From positions 47,636,600-47,700,599 of the forward strand of contig CM066984.1 in NCBI GenBank assembly GCA_033977485.1: a stretch of 64,000 bases of DNA, read 5' to 3'. This DNA comes from Hydrangea macrophylla (taxonomy: Eukaryota > Streptophyta > Magnoliopsida > Cornales > Hydrangeaceae). Positions 33,751 to 45,997 of the stretch are shown here, one piece after another. The translations under genes were made by a program, and so were the position numbers. The notes under the pieces were generated by a model that had not been told where the DNA came from, did no database searches, and saw only the letters and a program-made list of their open reading frames with translations. The first letter of the stretch is position 1; each line of letters starts with the position of its first letter.

Positions 33751-36707
33751 GAACTCCTGTTCTTGTTCTTCCTACCTTGTTTAACATTCTTATAAGGGGA
33801 CTGAGACTTAGAAGAGGATGGAGATTGAGAGACCTATAAAGTAGTAATGGGAAGAGCCACCTCCTCTATCGCTTCAGGGTGATCTGTTAGCTTATCTTCT
33901 TTTGTAATTTCATCATCCTCTAATGTAGGTGTAGAATTGTTTTTGTGTTCCATTGGAGATCCATGGTGCACCCCTCCTTTGCTCCCTTCTTCACCCAATT
34001 TGGTCGGAAAAGAGACCTCAGCATTTTCACCCTCATCACCTTCCTTTTCCAGAATAGAGAACACATTTGCCTTTGGAATTTCCTGCTGATTATTGTGCAT
34101 GCTAGGGCATTTCATATTCTCTCTGTCTTTAGTTTCCCCTGTCCCTTTGTTGTTATGAGGGGACTCTGTCCCCACACTGGGTATAGGTATCAAAATATCC
34201 TTAAGAGCAATTTGGGAAGAGGCAGATTGGTCAACAACTGGATCATCCACAATCACATTCTTGCCTTTATCTCTCGTCATCCAGATCCCTTCTCCCTGGT
34301 CTTGTTGTGGAATGAGTTGCTGGTTTGCTACTACTACATGAGTTTGCTTTTGGGTGACTTTTGGTCTGGATATTTTATTGCAATCATGGCCAATTTTTTT
34401 ACATTTTGCACATCGAATAGGGCTCCATTGGTACTCCACTTTAATGTTGATCAACTCAAGCTGTCCACTAATTGGGTTCTCTATTTCCAGATCGAAGTCT
34501 TTAACCAAATCAAATTTCGCATCAACTTCCACACAAATTCTGGCAAAAGAAATTCTTCTACAAGAGGCTGTCATTTTATGAACATGAAGAGGTTTCCCAA
34601 CAGCACTTGCAACGTAACTAAAACCCTCACTATTCCAGTATTCAAGTGGAACATTGTTATACATGTTGACCCAAATGGGGATTGTGGACTGTGCTTCCTT
34701 TGTTAATTCCATCCCTTGCTGCCAATTTATGAGAATAACTGGTTGTCCGGCTACATGCCAGGGTCCACCTTCAAGAACAGCATCACTTTCTTCCTTGGTG
34801 TTAAATCTGAAGAAAAAATAGCCGGAGTCCGTTGCTAACATATCATGCAGTCCCAGTTTTCCCCAAAGTCTGGTAGAGGCTGTTTTAACCAATGAGTAGG
34901 GTAGGCGTTTGCCAATGAAATACCCAACCAACGTATTATCCCATGACTTGCTACCTTCTTCAGCTATATCTTTTGGGATACTAACCTTAATGCGATTCAT
35001 ATCTCGGTTGGGTTTGTAGTAGTTCAACTTAAGCCCAGTAGCAATTTTAGGTTGCAAGATGGAAGCCCAGCTGGTACCTTTTGAGTGGATAGGATTGTGG
35101 GGGTTAGTTGGGCTTGTAGGGTGGTGATAGTTCATATGGTTAAAGAGAGGAGACCCTATTGGCAAACGAGGGCAGGTCTCTGTAGTGCTCTTAGGTGGGC
35201 CAGTGGCTTTAGTAGTGGGAATGGGATAAACACTATTTAAGGTGGGAAAATTCATGTTTGCTTGGCTAGGATGGCTCGGCTCAGAGATATGTGGAAATGA
35301 GCCGCAAGAGTTGGTTGGTTTGGGGTCAATTTGGGTAGCCACGGGTTGAACAGGATGGCATAAATTAGTACATGCGCTGGGTTTAGTGTTATGGGTTGAG
35401 GCCCCAGACACCTCCGCGGGAAAAGTGGATAGCCTACTGCTACCCATGTCCGTGTTAGCAGAATGCAGTGTCTTTGTCACAATCCCTGCCGTAGTTTGCT
35501 TCCCAATATCCTCCGCGTGATCTAAGCATGCAGAACCAGTAGACAAAGCGCCGTGAGGATCAGAAAAGGCATAAGAGCCCATGTGGTTGTCCTTCTCATG
35601 TGGGTCATTGAGTTGGCGTGTAGAAATGGTTTTACCAACAACTTTTGAAGAAATATTTAAAAAACTATCCACATGGGTATGTGGTAGGTGTGTAGGTAAA
35701 GGCAACTCAGCAACTTTTAGGGATGTTTTTAAGTTTCCCATATAGCCGTTAGGCTCAACTTTGAGAGGACAGTGGGCCCCGGTTGAAACAGTGTTGATAG
35801 TGAGGCCAGCCAACGTTACACTATTCTGGTTCACATGGTTGATGCGAGAAACAAGGGAATCAGACAAGGCGCCGGATTTTAAAGGAGTGGCAGGTGTGCC
35901 CATGTGCTTATTAACAGGTGCAAGTGACTCCGATAAATAGCCATTGGTGGGTAGCGCGTGTGGAAGGTGCATTTCACTCGCGGAAAACACATTGGAAACA
36001 GTTACATTACTAGCTTTAGGATCAACCAAGGTAATTTCCTGAATATTGGGTAAGGGAGACCCAATATGCATCTGTTCTTCATCCGAAGCAACACCAGTAT
36101 TACTGCAAATGGCCTTCCATACTTGCTTATTGCCTCCTCCAATAGATTCCCCACTTGAGGTATCAGCTTCACCACAAATATCAAATGGTTTGAATTGGTT
36201 TTTTCTCCAATCCCTCCCTGAATAGTACCCACTTCTTCTTCCACCAGCTCTGTGAGGAGTTCTTCCTAGGGTAGGCCTCCTGAGTCCTTGCTTGATGTTG
36301 CTGGAATCACGAATTGATTTAAGCTTCTCCATTTCTGCCACCAAATTATGAATATGAGCTTGGGCAACATCCAGATCCTTTCTAAGGAGTTTATTAGAAT
36401 CAGTAGAACCAGACATGGCCAGCTTGGGCTGACTGTGTATCTCCTTTATACCTTCGTCATTAATAGCAAAATTCTCAGTTTGGGGGGGATCGAAACCACC
36501 AGGAACCTTCTCATTAGGTAGACTATAGATTTCCTATATTCCTTCATCATTAATTTCAAAAACCTCAGTCCGGGAAGGATTAGAGATAACAAAACTACCA
36601 TCAAAGATTCCATTGAAGGTAGTAGTTTGCTTCTTCCTTTTAAGAATTTCATTTGAATCTTGAAGAGATTTGAAATTGATATCATGGGAAGATCTTCCAC
36701 CCTCAAA
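33751..36707 (-). pseudogene. LINE E ORF1 (DUF4283 protein)
   Basis: Truncated at the N-terminus by the element's 5' end; contains SLQDSNEILKRKK as in LINE A. An in-frame TAG lies at 36534-36536. The frame is then open from 36416 to 33834 (860 residues) with a predicted coiled coil at the start (DVAQAHIHNLVAEMEKLK), DUF4283 (RLWGKLGLHDML, GGPWHVAGQPVI) and the short zinc knuckle CAKCKKIGHDC (about 34380-34415). A second in-frame TAG at 33834-33836 removes the Ser/Lys/Arg-rich tail. Confidence 0.82.
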
Positions 36708-36716
36708 ATATATATT

Positions 36717-36991
36717 GATCTTCAATCAGCCCATTATTTCTTCTAGAAGGATAATTTCTCTTTTAACAGCCCAAATCCATGTATTAAGCACTCTCAGGCC
36801 CGTCAATGCATTGGATTAAATTGATGATGTCTTCTTCCTCCTTTGGGCCATATTTAGGAATCTTGGAATTAGCCCAAATCTCTTGGATAAGCCCAGCGAA
36901 TGCTTCCTTGATCTTCTTAACCCTTGCTCTTGTAATTGGCCCAACTGGAACATACAATGGGTCTTTTGTTTGTGCAAGTTGATTCTCATCA
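36717..36991 (-). repeat. Element M 3' LTR, second part
   Basis: Continues the LTR after LINE E and ends GATTCTCATCA beside TTCCCCCTCTC (the polypurine tract on the minus strand). The pol stop at 36784 lies inside it. Confidence 0.82.
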
Positions 36992-37354
36992 TTCCCCCTC
37001 TCAACAAAAGGATTCGACCTCAAATCCTCACCTACATCAAAAAGAGAAAGATCAGAAACATTGAAGGTAGCACTTATATTATACTCACCCGGAAGATCCA
37101 ACTTGTATGCATTATCATTGATTCTTTCAAGGACTTGAAATGGCCCATCGCCTCGAGAATGTAGCTTGGACCGCCTACAGGCTGGAAATCTTTCCTTTCG
37201 CATATGCACCCAAACCCAATCTCCCGGTTCAAAAATGACTTGTCTACGGTTGTTGGCTTTGGTTGCATATTGTTCATTTTTCTTCTCGATATGTTGCCGC
37301 ACACTTTCACGTAGTTTCTTCACCATTTCAGCCTTCTTTTGTCCATCCAAACTA
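36784..37354 (-). CDS. Element M integrase C-terminus (fragment)
   Basis: An open frame containing [14 protein letters not shown], the [18 protein letters not shown] module and GPITRARVKKIKEA. The last 208 bp lie in the LTR. Its upstream part is beyond LINE H. No lesion is seen in this piece. Confidence 0.75.
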
Positions 37355-37702
37355 TTTTTTTTCGGAAATCGGTACAATAAAAAAAACAAGGCCAAAAAAT
37401 GGCATATTCAAAAATACAAGGGGCATACCCCAGGGATATACAATGAGCGCAAAAGCATCAATGGATGCTCAAAAGGAAGGGATGCACCAACAGCCAAGGC
37501 CAAGATGGGAACCCAACATTCACATAGATGGAACCAATGAAAATAAATGAGCAAGGGGCATACCCCAGGATAAAACAAAAGAGCACAGCATGAGGACTGG
37601 TGGCAAGGGGCCACAAACAACAATACAAAACTAGACAAACTACTACATAGTCATCTCAATACATTAACATGAAAGCAACCCATAAGCACCTAACAAATCA
37701 CA

Positions 37703-40700
37703 TTATGTCCATGGGCGAACAAAATATTCAAGTTGGGAGTGTTGTTTCCATTTAAGGCGAATCTGGGTATTTATCTGTAGCACCATACTATGAAGTAATT
37801 GTTCTTTAAGAGTAGACAAGCCTTTAAACGTTCTATTGTTTCTTTCCCTCCATATGCCATAAACTGCTATTCCGAGACAAATTTTGGGAATGGTATGATC
37901 GAAATTCTTCCCCTTCCAATTATGTGCCATCCAAAGAATTGTAGTATTCCAATCAGTGTTGTTCCAGGCCAGCCCACACCTCCGCATAAGCTCCTGCCAA
38001 ATAAAAGATGCATACGTGCAAGCAAAAAACAGGTGACTATGAGATTCCATTTGACCATGACAAAAAACACAAGCTAAAGGTCCATGAGTAAATGTATAGA
38101 TTCTATCCTGAGTTGCAAGTCTTTCTTGGACAGCAATCCATAAAATTACATTTTGTCTTGGTGTACAACCTGAGAACCAAACTAGTTTATGCCAAGGAAC
38201 CTTAGGGGATTCCTCACGTATGTGGTTCCATATATGTGCAAAATGATATTTCCCATCAGGGGAGGTGGACCATAATACACAATCAGTCATACCATTAGGC
38301 TTATACATCTGGGATAATAAAACTCTAACTTCATTTAAACCTATAGAATTGGAACTTGGCCAAACCCAATCATTATTCCTTATGATTACTTCCACTTTTG
38401 CATTAGCATCAATAGCAGCATCATAAGCAATTCTATTAGTATACTTCTCAAAGAGTGGGCCACAGGGAAGCCAGTTATCAAACCAAAGGGAGGCATGTTG
38501 ACCATTACCAATCTTAAGGGAAAGTAATGGTCTAACAATTTCCCTAAGTTTTAACAATTTCCTCCAATACCAAGAGCACTGGCCAGGGGCTTTAACTTCC
38601 CAAAAACTTTTAGTTTTAATCATATATAAATTCACCCAACATTTCCAAAGGGATTTATTGTTAGGGTCAAGTAGGTTCCCAATATGTTTTAAGTTCAGAA
38701 CAGTATTAGTTAGGAAAATATCCTTGAACCCCAAACCTCCCTCTTTTTTTGGTTTGCAAACTCTGTTCCAGGGGATTTTTGCACCATGTCCCGTCTCAGT
38801 GGTGCCAATCCAAAAAAACCTCCTCAGAGCCTGATCCACCTGTTTTAGGACACTTTTTGGAAGAATAAACATTCCAGACCAATATTGTTGGATTCCTGAA
38901 AGAACAGATTGGATAAGTTGAGCCCTGCCAGCATAAGATAAAAACTTAGATTTCCAAGAGTCAATTCGGGAGCAAATTTTAGTAACAAGATTTTCACAAT
39001 GCACCTTTTTCAACTTAGTGGTGATGAGAGGAACTCCAAGATACCTCATAGGAAGGGTTCCTTTAGAGAATTGGAGTTCTCTCTGTATGTCATTTGCCAA
39101 TTGGTCTTCAATACCAGAGAAAAAGACACAGCTTTTATCATTATTTGCTTGGAGTCCAGAGAATTCGTAAAATTGATTTAAGGTATTTTTAATGATTTTA
39201 GCAGATTCTATATCACCATGGAGAAATATAAGAAGATCATCCGCAAAACAGAGGTGAGATATATTTAATTTATCACATCTCCAATGAAATGTAAAAGGAC
39301 CAGTTTGAATATTTTTTTGTAGTAATTGGTTAAGGGCCTCCATGACAAGCACAAAGAGATATGGGGAGATGGGATCTCCTTGTCTAAGGCCCTTGGCTCC
39401 ATCAAAATAACCCACAGATTCACCATTAAAATTGATCGAGTATCTCGGTGTAGTAATACAGGCCCTGATCCATTGTCTTAATTTAGGAGGGAATCCAAAA
39501 CAATCCAGTAAATCAAGAAGGAAAGACCAATTTACACTATCATAAGCTTTCATAATATCGACCTTAGTAGCAGCTCGAGGTTTCCCTCCTAACTTATGGT
39601 AGTCCCTAAGCAAATCTTGGGCCAATAATACATTGTCACTAATTTTCCTCCCTTTAACAAAAGCAGATTGGGCCTGATCTGTAATCTTGGGAAGAATAAC
39701 TTGAAGTCTATTAGCGATGATTTTAGAGATGCATTTATACACAGTATTGCAACAAGAGATAGGCCTAAATTCTCCCATCCTCGAGGGGTTTTGGACTTTT
39801 GGGATTAGAGCTATAATGGTTGTGTTAGACTCTCTGAGCAATTCACCGGAATAAAAGAATTCTAGTACAGCTGCAATTACAGAAGGCCCCACAGTAGCCC
39901 AAGATTTTTTAAAGAAGTGAGCATTATACCCATCTGGCCCTGGGGCTTTGTTCTCATGCATACTAAAGAAGGTATTTTTAATATCATCTACTGTGGGAAT
40001 TTTGTCCAATTCCTCAAGAAGATCCACAGGGATTCTTTTATTTATAACACTACTTAAATTTTCCTTCCCGGGATAAGGATTTTGAGCATTGGTGCCAAGT
40101 AACGATGTGAAATATCTAACAGCTTCAGATTTAGCTTCCTCAATATTATTTGTAAATGTGCCGTCAGGTTTTTCAAGTTTAAAAATTCTTTTCCTATTCC
40201 TTCTACTTTGAATGTGGTGGAAGAAATAACGAGAATTCTTATCCCCAACCTCAAGCCATTGTACCCTAGATTTTTGTTTTAGAGTCTCTTCCTCAATCCA
40301 AATAGAGTTTAGAAAATCTTGCATGCAAAGTTTTTGTTCGGCGATAAGGGAAGGATTATCAGGATCAATAAGAAGTTTAGATTGCACACTCTTAATAGCT
40401 TATCTAGCTCTATCCGCAGATATCTTTTCCTTACCAACAAACTTTTTACTAAAGCTTTTCAAATCTTGTTTTAGTAACCTCAGTTTGTGACAAACCTGAT
40501 ATTGTGCTGTTCCTTGAATAATATTATTCCAAGCATTATTTACTGTAGCATGGTACGAATCAAGTTGGGTCCAAAAATTAAAAAATTTAAAGGCCCTTCC
40601 TTTTCGATTAACATTCTTATCAAGGTAAAGGATCAGAGAGGAGTGGTCTGAAATACCTGGTTCCTGAAATTGTACATACGATTCAGTAAATGTAGTCAGC

Positions 40701-41323
40701 CAAGCTTGGTTCACAAGAGCTCTATCCAACTTTCGTTGAGTATAGTCTGGTCTACCATACCTACGATTACTCCATGTAAAAAATTCTCCCAAATATCTTA
40801 GATCAGTGAGACACAAGGAAGTTACAATATCATTAAAATCAACAATATCAGAGTTAATTGCACAGTCTGTGTCAGATATTTCATTGGTATTTAAGGTCAC
40901 GTTAAAATCTCCAAGTAAAATCTGGGTTATGTTAGGGTTGAAAAGAGCAAGCAAGTCCCTCCATAAAGCCTTTCTATCTTGGCCCGTATGGAGTCCATAG
41001 ATAAAAGTTGCTTCAAATTGGACCGTTTGCTCATCATTTTCAATAGTAGTATGAATAAGTTGGGAAGAGACTTTATTGATCTTAAGGTTCACCTTGTCAG
41101 GATTCCATCCAAGCCAAATTCTCCCCACTAATTCATTAGTACTATTAGTAAAAACTTTCCAATTTTTAAAAATTTTCCTTTGGATTTTATCCTCATTAAC
41201 TTGTCTGACTCTAGTTTCAACTAGACCAAGAACATCGATATTATTTTCGTAAATAAACTTAGCAACCTCAGTTTGTTTAGAGGGCTGGTTGAGGCCCCTT
41301 ATATTCCAGTTGCTTAATATCAT
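37703..41323 (-). pseudogene. LINE H ORF2, one stop codon
   Basis: About 1206 codons: endonuclease (SNWNIRGLNQPSKQTEV at the start, LLGDFNVTL, SDHSSL), reverse transcriptase ([25 protein letters not shown] near 39240) and zf-RVT (CVFCHGQMESHSHLFFAC near 38040). The only break I see is a TAA at 40400-40402. The ATG (41323) overlaps the ORF1 stop as TAATG. 37363-37702 is 3' UTR. Confidence 0.88.
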
Positions 41324-41325
41324 TA

Positions 41326-41454
41326 ACAACTATTGAGGGATGTTTTCTTTTTACCTGAAGAATTGGAGGTTTTATTCTTCTTATATTGTACCTTACCATG
41401 GCTATTGTGCAGAGTAGTAGGGGGGGTCAGATGGGGATCCCCGTGTTTGTGTTG
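41326..41454 (-). pseudogene. LINE H ORF1, C-terminal end
   Basis: Encodes the basic tail KVQYKKNKTSNSSGKKK, comparable to KKNKTGGSSGKRK at the end of LINE A's ORF1, followed by TAA overlapping the ORF2 ATG. The border with LINE I, near 41440-41455, is approximate. Confidence 0.7.
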
Positions 41455-44400
41455 AGTTGCCCGTCTTAAATTCTAATGAAATCTTTGAGGGTAATCCAGG
41501 GAGAGACCAAGGAGCTGTTGAATTTAATGATCTTGTGAATGCTACTTGTCTTGTAGACCTTAGATTTACAGGTATCTTTTTCTCTTGGTGCAACCGGCAA
41601 TTTGACTCAGTTCATTTTACCAAAAGAAAGTTGGACAGAGCTCTTGTTAATCCTAGATGGCTGGACTTGTTTCCCTTAGCTTATGCAGATTTTCTCCCCT
41701 CTGGTATCTCTGACCACTCTCCTATTATTGTCAATATTTCTCCTCCTGCTGAACGGAAAGGTAAACCTTTTAAGTTTTACAATTATTGGACTGAGTTGGA
41801 GAAATTTAAAGATACTGTCAACACTTCTTGGGCCAAACATATTGATGGTACTTTCCAATTTCAATTATTCCATAGTTTAAAGAACCTTAAAGGAGCTCTT
41901 AAAACTTTAACTAAGGATTCCTTAGGTAAGGAGAGAATTTTAGCTAATAAAGCTAGGGAAGACCTTTGGTTTTGTCAAAGGGAGCTTGATGATAAACCAA
42001 GTGACACTTCCCTTAGAATCCTTGAAAAAGATCTTATGCAAGTTTTCTTAAAAGCCATTCATATTGAAGAAGAGATAATTAGGCAAAAATCTAGAATTCA
42101 ATGGCTTGATGCAGGGGATAAGAACACTTCTTATTTTCACAATTCTGTTAAAAATAGAAGGAACCACAAACACATTGTGTCACTTGTCAAACGTGATGGT
42201 ACCAAGACCACTAATGAAGGGGAAGCTAAAATTGAAGCGATTAGATATTTTAAATCCTTGCTTGGCACCTCTGCGGCTAACCTCTACCCTGGTATTGGTG
42301 AATTGAGAAAGGTCATCCATAAGCGTATCCCTATGGAGTTATCTAACAGTATGGATGATATCCCTAGTGATGATGAGATTAAGGAAGCCCTCCTAAGTAT
42401 CCACAGTAATAAAGCTCCGGGTCCTGATGGTTACAATGCTCATTGCTTTAAGAAAACTTGGACAACTACCGGACCTTTAGTTACTAAAGCTATCAAAGAA
42501 TTTTTTACTTCGGGCCAACTGTTAACTGAATCAAATGCTACACTCATTGCTCTTATTCCCAAGATCCCCAATCCTTCTAAGATGAGTGAATTTAGGCCTA
42601 TATCGTGTTGTAATACAGTCTACAAATGCATCTCCAAAATTATATCCAAGCGGCTTCAAAAAGTTTTACCTATTCTGATTGACAATGCCCAATCTGCTTT
42701 TATAAAAGGTAGGAAAATTAGTGATAATGTTCTTCTCGCTCAGGATCTTATGAGGGACTATCATAAGTCTTCAGGCCATCCTAGAGCTGCGGCTAAGGTC
42801 GACCTTATGAAAGCTTATGATAGTGTGAATTGGGAGTTTTTACTTGATCTCCTTGATGTTCTTGGTTTTCCACCTAGGATGAAAGGGTGGATTAGAGCCT
42901 GTATTACTAGTCCTAAGTACTCTATTAATTTTAATGGCGAATCTGTTGGGTATTTTGAGGGTGCTAAAGGTCTTAGACAAGGTGATCCTATGTCACCTTA
43001 TCTTTTTGTTCTTGTCATGGATACCCTTAGCCAATTGATTCAACTTAACATCCAAAGCTCCCCTCATTTTAAATATCATTGGAGATGTGATAAACTTAAA
43101 ATCTCTCACCTTTGTTTTGCTGATGACCTGCTGTTATTTTTCAATGGTGATCAACACTCTGCAACTGTTATGAAAAATTCCTTAGATCAATTTTATAACT
43201 TTACTAGCATGCAAGCTAATGCTAACAAGAGCTGTCTGTTTATTTCAGGAATGGAGGAGAGCACTTCCAATGCTATTTGTCTGAATCTCCCATTTACTCT
43301 TGGTTCCCTCCCTATGAAGTACCTTGGTGTCCCTTTGATCACCACTAGACTTAAGAAGGGAGACTGTGATGACCTCATCCAGAAAATCACATCTAGAATT
43401 AACTCTTGGACCTCTAAATTTCTCTCTTATGCCGGCAGACTCCAACTTATCCAATCGGTTCTTGTTGGTATTCAGAACTATTGGGCTGCCATGTTTATTC
43501 TTCCTAAAAGTGTCCTTAAGCATATTGATAGCTTAATGTGTAGATTCCTTTGGACCGGAGGAATTTGGAAAACTCATGGTGCTAAAGTTGCTTGGGATGT
43601 TGTCTGTAGACCTAAGAAGGAAGGGGGTCTTGGCCTTAAAAACCTTACTCAATTGAATTCTATCTTAAATCTTAAACATATTTGGGCCATTTTTACTTCT
43701 AAAAACAAGTCCCTTTGGGTGGATTGGATACACACCTACATGTTGAAAGGAAAAAGTTTTTGGGAAATCAAGACCCCTTCCCAATGCTCCTGGTATTGGC
43801 GAAAGCTCCTTAAACTTAGACCTATAGCTAGACCAATGCTTAGACATAGAATTGGTAATGGTTGTGGTACCTTTCTCTGGTATGATAATTGGCATCCTAT
43901 GGGTCCTATCTTGGTCAATGTCGGGATGCGTGTCCAATATGATGCCGCCATCCCTTTAAATGCCAAAGTTTCCGATGTTATTGATGGGAGTGCATGGAAT
44001 TGGCCGCTTACAAACACTTTGGAATTAATTGAAATTAGAGACCAACTTCATTCCTTACCTCTTCCTACTACATCTAGTGATGTGGTTCAGTGGCTGCCCT
44101 CCCCTAATAATGAGTTCTCTTCTGCCAACACTTGGGATCATGTCCGTATTCATTATCCCAAAGTCCCTTGGTATGGCCTTACTAGGTTCCCGGGTAATAT
44201 CCCTCGTTATAGTTTTATCCTATGGTTGGCTATTCTCCATAGATTAGCCACGCATGATAGAATTTATACATACACACCAGGACCACTTGCTTGCGTTTTT
44301 TGTCACAAAAGTTTGGAATCCCATGACCATTTATTCTTTAATTGCTCTTACACTTCTTATGTGTGGCAGGGAGTTCTCAATAGGTTGGAAGTCACCTATT

Positions 44401-44941
44401 CCGCCCCCTCTTGGGATGTTCTTGTGGACTGGGCAGCGAAGAAGTGGAAAGGGAAGAACCCACGGCACATTGTCCCTAAAATGTGCATTGGGTTGGTTGT
44501 CTATAGCATTTGGAAAGAAAGAAATGCTCGGAGTTTCAAACTTAAAGTGAGGACTAAGGAAAGAATCTTACAAGATATTTGCCTTCAGGTTTCCTTACAA
44601 ATACAAACTACATGGAAGAATGATCCCCAGCTCCCTCATTATATTGATAGATGGGCCGTTACTACATAGAGAGGAAAAGCTTGCCTTGGCCCTGTTATTT
44701 GTCTTGAATGATTTTTCCTTGATGTTTTTCTTGATCCTCTGTGTTTTGTGATGTGGTAGGAGCATTGTTTTATTTGGATGGGTTTTTTCTAGGTTGCCTT
44801 AGTTAATTCCCCTTTTGTTGCATTGTCTGGATGCATTTTTTCTTGTGCTTATTGTATATCCTGGGGTATGCCCCTTGTATTTTGTACAGTGCCGTTTTTG
44901 GTATTTTTCGTTTAAATTAACCCTTTTTCCGAAAAAAAAAA
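41455..44941 (+). mobile_element. LINE I, 5'-truncated (3.5 kb)
   Basis: Begins within the endonuclease (VLNSNEIFEGNPG) and ends with the LINE tail and poly-A (44932-44941). I could not find a target duplication: the right flank GAAACTGCTTC is not repeated on the left, so a small target deletion or a rearranged end is likely. Confidence 0.82.
41457..44669 (+). CDS. LINE I ORF2 fragment, uninterrupted (1070 aa)
   Basis: No stop or frameshift over 3.2 kb. Partial endonuclease (SDHSPIIV kept, N-terminal active-site part lost), full reverse transcriptase ([25 protein letters not shown] near 43115-43130) and zf-RVT (CVFCHKSLESHDHLFFNC near 44300). The open frame suggests a young insertion. It has no promoter and no complete endonuclease, so activity is not expected. 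Confidence 0.85.
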   Translation: MPVLNSNEIFEGNPGRDQGAVEFNDLVNATCLVDLRFTGIFFSWCNRQFDSVHFTKRKLDRALVNPRWLDLFPLAYADFLPSGISDHSPIIVNISPPAERKGKPFKFYNYWTELEKFKDTVNTSWAKHIDGTFQFQLFHSLKNLKGALKTLTKDSLGKERILANKAREDLWFCQRELDDKPSDTSLRILEKDLMQVFLKAIHIEEEIIRQKSRIQWLDAGDKNTSYFHNSVKNRRNHKHIVSLVKRDGTKTTNEGEAKIEAIRYFKSLLGTSAANLYPGIGELRKVIHKRIPMELSNSMDDIPSDDEIKEALLSIHSNKAPGPDGYNAHCFKKTWTTTGPLVTKAIKEFFTSGQLLTESNATLIALIPKIPNPSKMSEFRPISCCNTVYKCISKIISKRLQKVLPILIDNAQSAFIKGRKISDNVLLAQDLMRDYHKSSGHPRAAAKVDLMKAYDSVNWEFLLDLLDVLGFPPRMKGWIRACITSPKYSINFNGESVGYFEGAKGLRQGDPMSPYLFVLVMDTLSQLIQLNIQSSPHFKYHWRCDKLKISHLCFADDLLLFFNGDQHSATVMKNSLDQFYNFTSMQANANKSCLFISGMEESTSNAICLNLPFTLGSLPMKYLGVPLITTRLKKGDCDDLIQKITSRINSWTSKFLSYAGRLQLIQSVLVGIQNYWAAMFILPKSVLKHIDSLMCRFLWTGGIWKTHGAKVAWDVVCRPKKEGGLGLKNLTQLNSILNLKHIWAIFTSKNKSLWVDWIHTYMLKGKSFWEIKTPSQCSWYWRKLLKLRPIARPMLRHRIGNGCGTFLWYDNWHPMGPILVNVGMRVQYDAAIPLNAKVSDVIDGSAWNWPLTNTLELIEIRDQLHSLPLPTTSSDVVQWLPSPNNEFSSANTWDHVRIHYPKVPWYGLTRFPGNIPRYSFILWLAILHRLATHDRIYTYTPGPLACVFCHKSLESHDHLFFNCSYTSYVWQGVLNRLEVTYSAPSWDVLVDWAAKKWKGKNPRHIVPKMCIGLVVYSIWKERNARSFKLKVRTKERILQDICLQVSLQIQTTWKNDPQLPHYIDRWAVTT

Positions 44942-45362
44942 GAAACTGCTTCATCTGATAAATGTGATCCAGACTCTTCCTCAGAATTAACTTCCTGGCT
45001 AGGGACCATAATCTTTATGGTTTGGACAGTGGGTTCATCAGTAATGGCTTGTTGCAATACATTGTCATTTTTAGGACCATTTAAATCTTTCCTCAGCAGA
45101 CAAGTATTAACATGTGACTTGGCAACATTCTCATGACTGAAACTCAACAATTCTGGGGAGGGTGGAACATCACTGCCTGCATTGTTATCATCAATAGGAG
45201 GACTTGTACTAGGCTTAATAAGGGCCTTCATTGAGTCAGTTTCATCAGTCTCATCTATTTTACCCAAAATCGCAAAGACATTGCTATTAGTATTAGTAGT
45301 TGCAGCCACAAGCTTACCCTTATCCTTAACAACTGGCACAGGACTGATTGGAATTTCACTTC
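44942..45362 (-). pseudogene. LINE H ORF1, segment after the zinc knuckle
   Basis: An acidic, Ser-rich stretch (NVFAILGKIDETDETDS near 45250). Interrupted on the left by LINE I and on the right by element J, whose target duplication ACTTC (45358-45362) is its last part. Confidence 0.75.
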
Positions 45363-45997
45363 TGATACGAACCCCGCCAATACTGTGACGAAACCCGTAA
45401 CACGATTAATGTCTCGGACCGTTCTACTGTCAGATTCAATGGAAACCGCGACCCAACACCTATAACAGATGCGAACCTTGGTATAAAGGATGAAGACGCC
45501 ACAATCAAGGATGGAAAACTCAATTGATAAGTCCAGGTATGAACGCCACAGAGTAAATCTGATAAGTTCGAATAGTTCTTCAAAGAATCAAAGAGAAAAC
45601 TCTCACAATATTATTAATGATCAAAACTGAATATTACAAACCCTAAAACTGTTTAAATAGCTGAGGCTTAAAGTTGGGCCCTTTTAAGCCTACGAAATAT
45701 TATGGTCCAATATAATTCATCCCAAAACTAAAATAAAAGGAAACTAATGAATATAAAAAAATCCCTAAGTTGGCATGCAAGCCTATAATTTATTCTAGAG
45801 CTTGAATCATGGACACCCAGCCTTGTGGATCACTAGTATCCTCCTTTGGGCCACTCAGATTAGTCTCAACCCAAATTTGTTGAACCAGCCCATTGAGATT
45901 GTCCTTGAACCGCTTTGCTCGCGCCCTTGTAACCGGACCAATTGGCACGTGGTTCGGGTCCGCATTCCATCTTGTGCTAGCCGCCATGTTCTCATCA
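45363..45997 (-). repeat. 3' LTR of element J
   Basis: Starts TGATACGAACC and ends TTCTCATCA; 635 bp. It contains the last codons of pol. The adjacent polypurine tract (45998-46010) is itself coding and gives the peptide QEEGND. Confidence 0.92.

Larger units (their letters stand above)
29124..36707 (-). mobile_element. LINE E, nearly full-length (about 6.9 kb net)
   Basis: ATATATATT at 29115-29123 and 36708-36716 flanks the element. It contains the T-run tail, the GGGGCATACCCC hallmark, ORF2 and most of ORF1; the 5' end is truncated inside ORF1. LINE F (+) is inserted in its ORF2. The tail is of the second type seen here, with TTGTATTTTGTATAGTGCCGTTTGG-like sequence instead of the TGTACA repeats. 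Confidence 0.87.
28505..37354 (-). mobile_element. Element M: chromovirus-like Ty3/gypsy element, 3' part
   Basis: The 3' LTR lies in two pieces (28505-29123 and 36717-36991) because LINE E inserted into it. Then come the polypurine tract (from 36992) and the integrase C-terminus, cut by LINE H at about 37354. The left target duplication should be GAAAC (28500-28504). The remainder is predicted beyond the window, right of LINE H. Confidence 0.82.

Noticed and set aside
33945..34706. 253-codon ORF on the plus strand
   Set aside because: It is the antisense shadow of LINE E ORF1, which carries DUF4283 and the zinc knuckle in the other strand.
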